64,000 nt of DNA. Source: Aurantimicrobium minutum. Lineage in GTDB: Bacteria; Actinomycetota; Actinomycetes; Actinomycetales; Microbacteriaceae. Both the position numbers and the translations under genes were made by a program. Below are positions 36,412-44,455 of the stretch, in pieces. How positions within the stretch are numbered: the stretch's first letter is position 1; the number at the start of each line of letters is the position of its first letter. A model generated the notes under the pieces. That model did not search any database. It saw nothing but the letters and a program-made list of their open reading frames with translations, and was not told the origin of the DNA. Where the stretch lies: the NCBI RefSeq assembly GCF_029892845.1, contig NZ_JARXVT010000006.1:1-64000 (forward strand), given 5' to 3'.

Positions 36412-37044
36412 GTGAACATTAGAGTGCTCGTTGTTGAAGACGACGACTTCACGCGCCTGAGCATTGCCGCGGCTCTTCGCGAGGAGCACTTCGACGTCTT
36501 TGACACTGCACTGGCCAGCGCCGCTGCCACCAAGGCCGAAGACTGGATGCCCACCGCCGCCGTGCTCGATCTACACCTGGGCCCCGGCCCTACCGGTATC
36601 GACCTGGCCAAAGCTCTGAGGCGGAACGACCCCAGCATCGGAATCGTCATCCTGACCAGTTACGACGATCCCCGCATGCTCAGCGCCACCATGTCGGAGC
36701 CCCCGGCTGGGACCCAGTACATCACCAAGCGTTCCGTGACACACATTGATGACCTCGTGCGAGCCCTTGCAATCGCTGTGCGCTCACATACCGTCAAACC
36801 TGCGCATGCTAATCAGCCGAAACTAGCCAACCTTACTGATACGCAACATGACGTGCTGAGGTTGATCGCGGAGGGTCACACTAACCAGCAAATTGCTAGG
36901 ATTCGCCAGACAACCGTCAAGACGGTCGAATCACTAATTGCACGACTAGTTAAAGCGCTGGAGATTCCCTCCTCGGCAGATGCGAACCAGCGCGTCATGC
37001 TCGCGCGCGCCTATTTCGAAGCCAGTGGTTTAAGTGGCCCGTAG
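36412..37044 (+). CDS. NarL/LuxR-family response regulator
   Basis: A 210-residue two-domain regulator. Receiver: VVEDDDF with the acidic pocket, phosphoacceptor Asp near 53 in AAVLDLHLG, Thr/Ser in ILTSYDD and Lys in YITKRSV. C-terminal LuxR-type helix-turn-helix: LTDTQHDVLRLIAEGHTNQQ then TVKTVESLIARL. GTG start 4 bases after the surface protein stop; it overlaps the kinase gene by 11 bases. Likely controls the surface protein gene or its own operon; no binding site can be assigned. Confidence 0.88.
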   Translation: MNIRVLVVEDDDFTRLSIAAALREEHFDVFDTALASAAATKAEDWMPTAAVLDLHLGPGPTGIDLAKALRRNDPSIGIVILTSYDDPRMLSATMSEPPAGTQYITKRSVTHIDDLVRALAIAVRSHTVKPAHANQPKLANLTDTQHDVLRLIAEGHTNQQIARIRQTTVKTVESLIARLVKALEIPSSADANQRVMLARAYFEASGLSGP

Positions 37045-38737
37045 CACGACTAGATTTTCGCGTCTGAGCGACGAGGCCGGAGGTCGGTGGTTTAACTACC
37101 TTCCGGCCTACCTGTGGGTCGGACCCATCTGGGTCGTGGCATCGGTTTTTGCGACGCCGGGGCTGACCTCGCTTAGCGAGTTTGCCTTGATGGCACTCGC
37201 CAATTCGGCTGGAGTTCTCTCAGCCGTGGGATTGATGGCTCTGTCGAACGCGAGCGTGTTTCGAAACAGTCAGGCGAAGCCAATCCCGCTCTTGCTCGTC
37301 AGTGCGTTTGGAGCTGCTGTCGGTGCCATTAAAGCCGTGGTTACCACTCTCGTCGCCGTCAGCATCACACACGGGCCCCTCGATGGCATCGGCCCGCGAA
37401 TCGCCATTTCTGCCGTACTGGGGGCATGGCTCATTCCCGCCATCTCAGTGTTGTATGCGACGCTCGCCCGCTATGAACGCGAGCGGGATGCCCTGGCTCG
37501 CGAGCTCGTGCTCCGAAAGTTTCGACCCGCCCTCGGTGGCTCTTCAAAGAACCGCTCCTACGACCAAGACATTTCGTCGTTCGTTGAACTCACCCGAACA
37601 TCGGTCTCCCACGCCCGCAACCCGCTCGAACTCAACCGAACACTTAACACCATCATCGACAATGAGCTACGGCCGCTGAGTCGAACTCTTTCTGAGCAAG
37701 TTCGACAGTCGTTGCCCAGCTTCCGCATCCCCGACCTTATTCGCATTGTCTGGAGGGATTACCGTTTCACCCCGGTAGGGACAACCGTTGCCTACGTCAT
37801 CACGTTCATCGCTCCCCAGCTCTGGTACGCAGGGATATTAAACGGACTACTCCGTTTGCTCGTTCAAGCGGTGATCGTATTTGGCATCCTCTGGCTCGCA
37901 CAGTTCCTCCCGAATCGGGGCGGTACCTATGGCGTGATGGCCTTCGCGCTGGTGAACGGCTTTCTTGTTTTTGCTCTTGACGCCATAAGCATTCTTATCT
38001 TCGGCCCTCTGCCCGACTACCCGCGCTGGGGAGCGGTGACCTTCTTGCTTCTCTTTTTTGTCTTGTCTGGCCTGATCCTAGGGACTATTCGTGCAGCCCA
38101 AAATGAGGAGAAGGATGTTCGTGCGCAACTGACCGAGCTCTCAGAACAGACCGCGCAGGCATATTCGATGTCGGCGCAGCAACAATTCGAGAATCGCGAA
38201 TTGGCTCACTACTTGCATAGTCGTGTGCAGAATGGGATGCTCTCAGTGGCTCTGCGCCTGGGGGCGGACGGGGCGCCGGCAGACATCTCACCTGCTCAGG
38301 ATGAGCTATACGCCATTCTCGATGAAGTACTGACAGTCTCATCTCAGCGAGAGTTGTCGGACATTTCGACCGAACTGCAATCAATTCAAGGCCTATGGAA
38401 AGGTCTCGCTGAGGTCCGCTTTTCGGTAGACCCATCAATCGAACGATTACTCAACAGAGACCGCAATCTTCGCAAGACTGCGGTACTGGTAGTCGAGGAA
38501 GGCACGACCAACGCCGTGCGTCACGGTTCGGCAACAGAAATAAACATCTCAATCGGATCGGGTGCCACGACGACTGACGTTTCGATTCACTGCATAGACA
38601 ACGGGAAAGGTCCGGTTGGAAACCATTCAGGGTTGGGAACGACCTTGTTTGATTCAACAGCAAACTCGTGGAGCCTCACGCGACGGGCAGTGAACCAGAC
38701 CGAACTCGAGGTTCTTTTAGAGAGCTCGGCAAGTTAG
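37034..38737 (+). CDS. Polytopic sensor histidine kinase, HisKA_3-like
   Basis: A 567-residue membrane kinase paired with the preceding regulator. Roughly four membrane helices (about 18-145), a cytoplasmic helical stretch (about 150-245), then three or four more helices (about 250-355). The dimerisation region ELAHYLHSRVQNGML has His near 394 where HisKA_3 kinases have the phosphoacceptor, but the following acid is Ser. The ATPase domain keeps the N box VVEEGTTNAVRHG and G box DNGKGPVG. GTG start. Its TAG stop overlaps the stop of a convergent chorismate mutase remnant. Ligand unknown; a cell-envelope or membrane stimulus would fit so many helices. Confidence 0.8.
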   Translation: MARSTTRFSRLSDEAGGRWFNYLPAYLWVGPIWVVASVFATPGLTSLSEFALMALANSAGVLSAVGLMALSNASVFRNSQAKPIPLLLVSAFGAAVGAIKAVVTTLVAVSITHGPLDGIGPRIAISAVLGAWLIPAISVLYATLARYERERDALARELVLRKFRPALGGSSKNRSYDQDISSFVELTRTSVSHARNPLELNRTLNTIIDNELRPLSRTLSEQVRQSLPSFRIPDLIRIVWRDYRFTPVGTTVAYVITFIAPQLWYAGILNGLLRLLVQAVIVFGILWLAQFLPNRGGTYGVMAFALVNGFLVFALDAISILIFGPLPDYPRWGAVTFLLLFFVLSGLILGTIRAAQNEEKDVRAQLTELSEQTAQAYSMSAQQQFENRELAHYLHSRVQNGMLSVALRLGADGAPADISPAQDELYAILDEVLTVSSQRELSDISTELQSIQGLWKGLAEVRFSVDPSIERLLNRDRNLRKTAVLVVEEGTTNAVRHGSATEINISIGSGATTTDVSIHCIDNGKGPVGNHSGLGTTLFDSTANSWSLTRRAVNQTELEVLLESSAS

Positions 38738-38822
38738 GCTTTATCACCGTTAGCGATGGCCTGGTGGTGCTTAATGACCTCCCGGACGACAAAGTGGAAC
38801 CACTTCTCGGCAAAGTCAGGGT
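38734..38822 (-). pseudogene. Chorismate mutase 3'-end remnant
   Basis: Read on the minus strand, this fragment encodes FAEKWFHFVVREVIKHH and a short tail ending at TAA (complement of 38734-38736). The intact chorismate mutase at 39884-40186 ends with FAEKWFHFVVEEVIHHH, so the match is clear; the fragment differs enough, especially in its longer C-terminal tail, to be from another strain or species. It has no start and is cut off around 38822, where purL homology begins. It preserves the gene order of the donor: sensor kinase and chorismate mutase tail to tail. Confidence 0.82.
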
Positions 38823-38829
38823 AAAAGAT

Positions 38830-39111
38830 GGCGCACGCATCTGGCTCGATGAAATCATCGAGCGTGACGGCGTAGACGCTGCCACTGCGCTGTTCTCTGA
38901 GTCCACCGGTCGTGTGATCGTCTCAATTCCTCGAGAAGATGACGTGCGCTTCTTGGGACTCTGTGAAGCCCGCAACTACCCCGTGCTCCGTATCGGTGTG
39001 ACCGATCTGGGAGGGGACGACGCTAAGCTTGACGTACAGGGTCTGTTCGAGGTTTCTGTCGCTGAGATTCGTCAGCGTAGCAACGAGACACTGCCTCAGT
39101 ACTTCGGCTAA
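38830..39111 (+). pseudogene. Second, diverged copy of the purL 3' end
   Basis: About 93 codons matching the last part of purL ([18 protein letters not shown] through YFG and stop, at 32176-32456). By hand I count about 40 differences in 277 bases, nearly all in third positions, with about six amino acid changes. It is fused behind the chorismate mutase remnant, has no start or ATP site and cannot make a working PurL. Purifying-type divergence shows that both copies evolved as real purL genes before being brought together. The native neighbour on this side (small gene at 39130) starts 18 bases later. Confidence 0.9.
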
Positions 39112-39129
39112 CAGCGGTTCGGGGGAACC

Positions 39130-39330
39130 ATGGATCCATTTATTGCCATTCTGATTGGTGTCTTTTGGGCAGCCATTATTGTGGGGCTCGTGGTGCGCTT
39201 CATCAGAGCGAAGAAGGGGCAGCGCCTCAAGGCTGTTGCTGAGCCGCTTGTTGCGGCTGCTGACTCTTACCAGGAGAACCTCATTGGTAAGACAGGAACG
39301 GCGCAGCTCAAGGACTTAGACCAAAACTAA
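39130..39330 (+). CDS. Small single-helix membrane protein
   Basis: A 66-residue protein: one hydrophobic helix (about 4-24, FIAILIGVFWAAIIVGLVV), a basic cluster RFIRAKKGQRLK and a polar tail. GTTCGGGGGAACC just upstream forms a small hairpin that includes the purine-rich ribosome-binding region. No family recognised. Probably the gene that originally followed purL in this lineage. Confidence 0.65.
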   Translation: MDPFIAILIGVFWAAIIVGLVVRFIRAKKGQRLKAVAEPLVAAADSYQENLIGKTGTAQLKDLDQN

Positions 39331-39400
39331 GTACAGGCTTAACGAGCTTCGAGCAGGTCCCATTGCAGGGGCCCACCCGAAGAATTTGAGTTTCTCAGAT

Positions 39401-39427
39401 AAATAACCCTGTTGGCAAGGGTTATTT
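39401..39427. terminator. Bidirectional terminator between the small membrane gene and the HtaA gene
   Basis: AAATAACCCT (39401-39410) pairs perfectly with AGGGTTATTT (39418-39427), loop GTTGGCA. It overlaps the stop codon of the minus-strand HtaA gene and follows the plus-strand gene by 70 bases; A/T-rich arms supply U-tracts on both strands. Confidence 0.8.
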
Positions 39428-39880
39428 AGCAACCAGAGTCACTGTGCTGAGTTCTTGCCCCACACTGTATTGCTCACCCATCACGCCACGGCCTTCTGCC
39501 GTCAATGCAGCTGTCAGCATGAGTGGGTGTGATCCAGGAATGACGTTCACATTCACAAAGGGAACATGAACCTCCGGAGAGAGAATTCCTCCCTGCGCAA
39601 TAGACAACGTTCCATGACCTGAAGTGAGCTCAATACGAGGGTCCTTGATGGTGATGTTCATCATGCCCCAGTGGCCGGTGAAGTGAGCAGTTCCCAGGAA
39701 CTGTAGCTCACCGGTGTGAGTATCAGCGTTGAAGTCTGAAGCAACCTCGTTGAGTGCGAAAGTGAAACCGGACTCTGTTCTGGTCGCAGGCTCGAGAGCT
39801 TCCACGGTGCCATCTTCTAAACCAGAGATGTAGGCAATGAGGCTGTCTTTGACAGACCAGTGCAGTTCAAAGTCGCTCAT
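39422..39880 (-). CDS. Single-domain HtaA-like protein
   Basis: A 152-residue protein matching the HtaA domain pattern: FELHWSVKDSLIAYISG at the start, FTFALNEVASDFNADTHTGELQFLGT, then FTGHWGMMNITIKDPRIEL and HGTLSI (all in order). Corynebacterial HtaA/HtaB use this domain to bind haem at the cell surface, but this one has no signal peptide or anchor and lies 3 bases after chorismate mutase in one operon. Either the domain works in the cytoplasm here or its role is unrelated to haem uptake. Confidence 0.75.
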   Translation of the reverse strand: MSDFELHWSVKDSLIAYISGLEDGTVEALEPATRTESGFTFALNEVASDFNADTHTGELQFLGTAHFTGHWGMMNITIKDPRIELTSGHGTLSIAQGGILSPEVHVPFVNVNVIPGSHPLMLTAALTAEGRGVMGEQYSVGQELSTVTLVAK

Positions 39881-39883
39881 GGT

Positions 39884-40186
39884 TTAGCCCCGAGCTTGTT
39901 CGTGGTGGTGAATGACCTCTTCCACCACGAAGTGGAACCACTTCTCCGCGAAGGTAGGGTCGAGGTTGGCCTCTTCCGCCAGTGCGCGCAGGCGCGCAAC
40001 CTGGCGGGCCTCACGCTCGGGGTCTGAGGGGGGAAGATCGTTGGTGGCCTTGAGCTTGCCCACCTTCTGGGTGAACTTGAAACGCTCAGCGAGCATGTGA
40101 ATGAGAGCTGCATCGATGTTGTCGATGCTCTCGCGAATACCTGCGAGCTCTTGGGCAACCTCAGGGGTCATCTCGTTCTGCGCCAT
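39884..40186 (-). CDS. Chorismate mutase (AroQ type)
   Basis: A 100-residue all-helical chorismate mutase (chorismate to prephenate, for Phe and Tyr). IRESIDNIDAALIHMLAERF holds the N-terminal Arg and the helix 1 pattern, KVGKLKA the Lys, and FAEKWFHFVVEEVI the last helix. Normal length for the stand-alone AroQ form. A truncated relative lies at 38734-38822. It heads a two-gene unit with the HtaA gene. Confidence 0.9.
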   Translation of the reverse strand: MAQNEMTPEVAQELAGIRESIDNIDAALIHMLAERFKFTQKVGKLKATNDLPPSDPEREARQVARLRALAEEANLDPTFAEKWFHFVVEEVIHHHEQARG

Positions 40187-40210
40187 GCTTTCAGGTTAGC
40201 GCAGGAGGGA

Positions 40211-41125
40211 TTAGTTCTTGACCTGCCTGCGCATAATCAGAACACCCAGGATGACAATCGCCCCACCTGTGGGCTCATACCAGTGCAAGGTTTCACCCAA
40301 AAAGACAACGCCCAACATGACACCCACGATGGGCATGACATAGGTCACGGAAGAAGCACGAGTGGGGCCCCATGAATCCAACACATCGTTGAACCAGAGA
40401 TAGGCCAGCCCTGTTCCACCAAAGCCAATAACGCTAATGGCGATGATGGTGGTCCAGTCGATAGTGACAGGTCCCGTGGCAAGGAAGGGGGTCAGCAACA
40501 AGATGAAGATCGCTGCTGCGCCCACTTCAATAATGGAGATGGACTTCGAGGAGACACCTCGAGGGAACACGTATTTCTTGAGGTATGTTCCGGAGAATCC
40601 ATACATCACCGCTGCACCAAGTGCTGCAATCTGGCCCCAGAAGCTGCCGCCTAAGTCAGTAATGGTCCAGGGCGCAATCACAACGACAAGACCTGCAAGT
40701 CCCACAAGTACACCAACTGCTTGATTGCGGTTGAAGTTCTCCACGCGCAATACATAGACCGCAATGATCGCGGTCATGATCGGGGTGAGGCCGTTATAGA
40801 TTGTGGCAACAGCAGAAGTGATGTATTGCTCTGCCCAGGGGAAGAAGATGAAGGGGATTCCAATACCAATGACACCTGCGAAGGCGATGTGTCCCCAGAG
40901 CTTGATGTCTTTGGGAAGTTGCTCACGGCTAATCAGCCAGAACACCAACATGAAAATTCCACCGGCAACAACGCGCGACCACGCGATCTGCCCCCAACTC
41001 AGGGTGTCCAGAGCGATCTTGATAAAGAAGAAGCTCGATCCCCACAACAGCGCTAAGGCAATGAACTTGAACACGACAACGGTGGGCGCCTGGCCAGGCT
41101 TGTGGGCAACAGAAGTGGAGGTCAT
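40211..41125 (-). CDS. EamA/DMT-family transporter
   Basis: A 304-residue protein with ten predicted helices in two EamA halves; LLWGSSFFFIKIAL and LGEGTL-like LGETLHWYEPTGGAIVILGVLI are typical ends of the halves. Probably a metabolite exporter. Located between chorismate mutase and purA without a partner regulator, so substrate is unknown. Confidence 0.85.
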   Translation of the reverse strand: MTSTSVAHKPGQAPTVVVFKFIALALLWGSSFFFIKIALDTLSWGQIAWSRVVAGGIFMLVFWLISREQLPKDIKLWGHIAFAGVIGIGIPFIFFPWAEQYITSAVATIYNGLTPIMTAIIAVYVLRVENFNRNQAVGVLVGLAGLVVVIAPWTITDLGGSFWGQIAALGAAVMYGFSGTYLKKYVFPRGVSSKSISIIEVGAAAIFILLLTPFLATGPVTIDWTTIIAISVIGFGGTGLAYLWFNDVLDSWGPTRASSVTYVMPIVGVMLGVVFLGETLHWYEPTGGAIVILGVLIMRRQVKN

Positions 41126-41209
41126 AACTTCTTCAGCCTAGACCTGACAAGGTTCATTAGGGCATGAACGAACGAGTCAATCTGACCAGCAGGTCAGACG
41201 AGAGAGGTT

Positions 41210-42496
41210 TTAGCCAACGAGGTCGTGCTGAACGATGATTGCATCGCGAGCAGGACCAACACCGATAGCGGAGAATCGAGCACCGCTCATTGCTTCTAGT
41301 GCAGTGACGTAGTCCTGAGCGTTCTTGGGAAGATCGCTGAACTTACGTGCACCGGTGATGTCCTCAGTCCAACCGGGGAAGTATTCCAGGATGGGCTTGG
41401 CGTGGTGGAAGTCGCTCTGGTTCACGGGAACCTCATCGTGACGAACACCGTCGACGTCATAGGCAACACAAACCGGAATCTGCTCGAGGCCAGTAAGAAC
41501 GTCAAGCTTGGTGACGACGAAGTCGGTCACACCATTGATGCGTGCGGTGTAGCGAGCTATCGGGGCGTCATACCAACCACAGCGACGGGGACGTCCAGTG
41601 GTGGTGCCGAACTCGAAGCCTTTGGCACGCAGGTATTCACCGTCTTCATCGAAGAGCTCGGTGGGGAACGGACCTGCGCCCACGCGGGTTGTGTAGGCCT
41701 TGATGACCGCAATCACGCGCTCAATCTTGTTAGGACCAATTCCCGAACCGGTCGATGCACCACCTGCAGTGGCGTTCGACGAGGTGACGAAAGGATAGGT
41801 TCCGTGGTCTATGTCGAGCATGGTTGCCTGGCCACCCTCGAACAGCACAACCTTGTCTGCTTCGAGAGCCTGGTTCAGTTCGAGTGCAGTGTCAGCCACC
41901 ATGGGTGCCAGACGCTCACGGTAGGAAAGTAGTTCTTCAATCACGGCATCAGCCGAGATGGCGCGACGGTTATAGATCTTGGCCAGCAAGTGGTTCTTGA
42001 TCTCGAGCGCTGCTTCGACCTTCTGGCGCAGGATGCCTTCGTCGAAGATGTCTTGGATGCGGATACCCACGCGGTTGATCTTGTCGGCATAGGTGGGACC
42101 AATGCCGCGGCCGGTGGTGCCGATCTGACGCTTGCCGAGGAAGCGCTCGGTGACCTTGTCCAAGGTGCGGTGGTAGTCGGTGATGACGTGAGCGTTTGCG
42201 CTCACGCGCAGCTTCGAGGTGTCGATGCCGCGTGAGTTCAGTGCGTCGAGCTCAGCGAAAAGAACTGAGATGTCGATGACCACACCGTTGGAGATCACGG
42301 GGGTAACGCCGGGAGTCAAAATGCCGGAGGGAAGTAAGTGGAGGGCATACTTCTCGTCGCCAATAACGACGGTGTGACCAGCGTTGTTACCGCCGTTGAA
42401 CTTCACAACGTAGTCGATACGTTCAGCAAGAAGGTCGGTAGCCTTACCCTTACCTTCGTCGCCCCACTGGGCACCAATCAGAACGATTGCTGGCAT
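41210..42496 (-). CDS. purA: Adenylosuccinate synthetase PurA
   Basis: A 428-residue GTP-dependent enzyme joining IMP and aspartate, first step toward AMP. N-terminal [15 protein letters not shown] (P-loop with catalytic Asp), [19 protein letters not shown] and [11 protein letters not shown] are diagnostic. Length standard. Its own transcription unit, fitting regulation separate from IMP synthesis. Confidence 0.98.
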   Translation of the reverse strand: MPAIVLIGAQWGDEGKGKATDLLAERIDYVVKFNGGNNAGHTVVIGDEKYALHLLPSGILTPGVTPVISNGVVIDISVLFAELDALNSRGIDTSKLRVSANAHVITDYHRTLDKVTERFLGKRQIGTTGRGIGPTYADKINRVGIRIQDIFDEGILRQKVEAALEIKNHLLAKIYNRRAISADAVIEELLSYRERLAPMVADTALELNQALEADKVVLFEGGQATMLDIDHGTYPFVTSSNATAGGASTGSGIGPNKIERVIAVIKAYTTRVGAGPFPTELFDEDGEYLRAKGFEFGTTTGRPRRCGWYDAPIARYTARINGVTDFVVTKLDVLTGLEQIPVCVAYDVDGVRHDEVPVNQSDFHHAKPILEYFPGWTEDITGARKFSDLPKNAQDYVTALEAMSGARFSAIGVGPARDAIIVQHDLVG

Positions 42497-42596
42497 GACG
42501 ATATCCCCTCGTCGTTAGAACGGCCTGTGCAACTGCGACCTGCCAGTAATTCATTCTACCGGCTAAATAACGCCTCTTTCTTGCGGTTACTTCAGG

Positions 42597-43217
42597 CTAA
42601 GTAGTGGCAAGTAGCACAACGTCAATGGCCTTGCGCTCTTCGCCACCCGAGACAAAGAAACGATCCCGCAGCGTCAGCGTGTGCACGTTTAATCCGAGGG
42701 CATCACAGGCGGAGCGGAGCTCATCCTGTGTCGGGTTGAGCTCTGGGCTGGGCGGACCACCGAAGCCGTGTTCAAGGTTTTCACGTGCGTGCCACACACC
42801 AAAGAGCGTGCCGCCCGAGCGCAGGCTCTGCGCTGCCGTGGCAATCGCAGCAACGAGGTCTGCAGCAGGAATCTGAAGATAGGCCATCACGGCCAGATCA
42901 ACGGGCTTGGTCACGCAGGACTCAGGGTTGGTGGCATCAACTGCCGTGCCGGTGCAGAGTTCTGTCAGCCCCTCGTGCTCAGCGCGCTGCAAGAACTTGC
43001 CCACGGCCACAGCGGAGAAGTCGGAGTTCTCCACATGCCAACCGCGGCTGGCAAACCAGAGAGCATTGCGGCCTTCACCGCCACCCAGGTCCAGCATCTT
43101 GCCAGCAGGAATATCGGAGAGGTACTCAACGACAAACTCGTTGGGCTCCAACGACCAGACCATCTCTGCCTCGGCATAACGCTTATCCCAGGCTTCAGGA
43201 GAGTTCCGAGTAGTCAT
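42597..43217 (-). CDS. Class I SAM-dependent methyltransferase (TehB-like)
   Basis: A 206-residue methyltransferase. Motif I LDLGGGEGRNALWFASRGW binds SAM; the start WDKRYAEAEMVWSLEPN and this motif resemble TehB/thiopurine-type enzymes. Follows the TrmH-like gene by 9 bases in a pyrE operon. Methyl acceptor unknown. Confidence 0.85.
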   Translation of the reverse strand: MTTRNSPEAWDKRYAEAEMVWSLEPNEFVVEYLSDIPAGKMLDLGGGEGRNALWFASRGWHVENSDFSAVAVGKFLQRAEHEGLTELCTGTAVDATNPESCVTKPVDLAVMAYLQIPAADLVAAIATAAQSLRSGGTLFGVWHARENLEHGFGGPPSPELNPTQDELRSACDALGLNVHTLTLRDRFFVSGGEERKAIDVVLLATT

Positions 43218-43226
43218 GGTGCCCCT

Positions 43227-43862
43227 TTAGAACGTCACGTGCTGCATGACCCATGAGTGCATGGTCACAGCAGCTGCCGCACTGGCATTGATGGAGCGGG
43301 TTGAACCAAACTGCGTGATTTCAATCACTGCTTCTGCAGCTTCGATGGCTTCGGGAGACAGCCCGGGGCCTTCTTGGCCAAACAAGAACAAGCAACGCTC
43401 GGGCAAGTCAAAGGTTTCGATTTTCACGCAGCCAGGAACATTGTCAATGGCGAGGATAGGCATGTTCTCTGCCTTCGCCCACTCGACCAAGTCAGCAACT
43501 GTGTCGTGGTGAACCACGTGTTGGTAGCGGTCGGTGACCATCGCACCGCGCTTGTTCCAGCGACGGCGTCCCACGATGTGGACAGTGTCTGCACCAAAAG
43601 CATTGGCTGAGCGCACGATTGAACCGATGTTCATATCGTGCTGCCAGTTCTCAATGGCGACATGGAACGGGTGACGCTTCTCGTCGAGATCCGCGACAAT
43701 CGCTTCCATGGTCCAGTAGCGATAGCGGTCGATAACGTTACGCGTATCGCCCTTTTCTAGGAGCTCAGGGTCGAACCAGGGGTCTTCCGGGAGTTCACCA
43801 ATCCACGGACCAACACCGGAGGTGCTCAGTTCGTGGGTGGGTGACTCTGGAAGGTCAGTCAC
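43227..43862 (-). CDS. SpoU/TrmH-family RNA 2'-O-methyltransferase
   Basis: A 211-residue SPOUT enzyme. The three motifs of the knotted SAM site are present: NIGSIVRSANAFGAD, LFGQEGPGLS and RSINASAAAAV. It would methylate a ribose 2'-OH of tRNA or rRNA; the target base cannot be told from sequence. A 50-residue N-terminal extension precedes the fold. 2 bases after pyrE, same operon. Confidence 0.9.
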   Translation of the reverse strand: MTDLPESPTHELSTSGVGPWIGELPEDPWFDPELLEKGDTRNVIDRYRYWTMEAIVADLDEKRHPFHVAIENWQHDMNIGSIVRSANAFGADTVHIVGRRRWNKRGAMVTDRYQHVVHHDTVADLVEWAKAENMPILAIDNVPGCVKIETFDLPERCLFLFGQEGPGLSPEAIEAAEAVIEITQFGSTRSINASAAAAVTMHSWVMQHVTF

Positions 43863-43864
43863 GA

Positions 43865-44419
43865 CTACTGAGGTTCGAGACCGAGGTCTTCGAGACCAAT
43901 GGCATAGAAGTAGGGGTAGCCAGCAGTCTCAATGCGCTGACGAGCATCTGTCGCACGGTCGACGACCACAGCAACACCAGCAATCTCGGCGCCAACCTTC
44001 TCGAGAGCTTCAATAGCTTTCAGTGGTGAGCCACCGGTTGTCGAGGTGTCTTCAAGAACAACGACGCGCTTGCCCACCAGGTCGGGTCCTTCAACCTGAC
44101 GACCCCGGCCGTGATCCTTAGGCTCCTTGCGCACAACAAAGGCGTCATAGGTCAGGCCCTGGGCAGCGCCCTGGTGAAGCACTGCGGTTGCGATGGGGTC
44201 TGCGCCCATGGTGAGACCGCCCACAGCGTCCACATCGGGAATCTGCGCCAGCACGTCCAACATGACCTGTCCGATCAGTGGGGCAACGCGGTGATCCAAA
44301 GAAATCTTGCGCATGTCCACGTAATACGTGGCCTTCTTGCCGCTGGTGAGCGTGAAGTCACCGTGGAAGACGGCTTCTTCTTTAATGAAGTTGATCAGCT
44401 GTTCGCGTGCAGAAGTCAT
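43865..44419 (-). CDS. pyrE: Orotate phosphoribosyltransferase PyrE
   Basis: A 184-residue enzyme adding ribose-5-phosphate from PRPP to orotate (pyrimidine step 5). The PRPP motif VVLEDTSTTGGSPLKA and the Lys-rich loop VVRKEPKDHGRGRQVEG are present. First gene of a pyrE, rRNA/tRNA methyltransferase, SAM methyltransferase operon. Confidence 0.96.
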   Translation of the reverse strand: MTSAREQLINFIKEEAVFHGDFTLTSGKKATYYVDMRKISLDHRVAPLIGQVMLDVLAQIPDVDAVGGLTMGADPIATAVLHQGAAQGLTYDAFVVRKEPKDHGRGRQVEGPDLVGKRVVVLEDTSTTGGSPLKAIEALEKVGAEIAGVAVVVDRATDARQRIETAGYPYFYAIGLEDLGLEPQ

Positions 44420-44455
44420 GACTTCAGTTTATCGGCCCCGAGAGAGCCGATATAT

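Larger units (their letters stand above)
32457..39111. mobile_element. Acquired island bounded by duplicated purL 3' ends
   Basis: A 6.6-kb block holding a giant surface protein, a response regulator, a sensor kinase, a chorismate mutase remnant and a second purL 3' end. No integrase, transposase or att-like short repeat was found. The bounding purL copies are about 85 percent identical by hand count, too diverged for a recent local duplication but right for two strains. Best read as an allele imported from a relative, not a self-mobile element. Confidence 0.65.

Noticed and set aside
38668-39111. A 147-codon open frame covering the kinase end, chorismate mutase remnant and purL tail
   Set aside because: It crosses three unrelated pieces, begins inside the kinase gene and lacks every catalytic part of PurL; it is a chance frame through a recombination scar.
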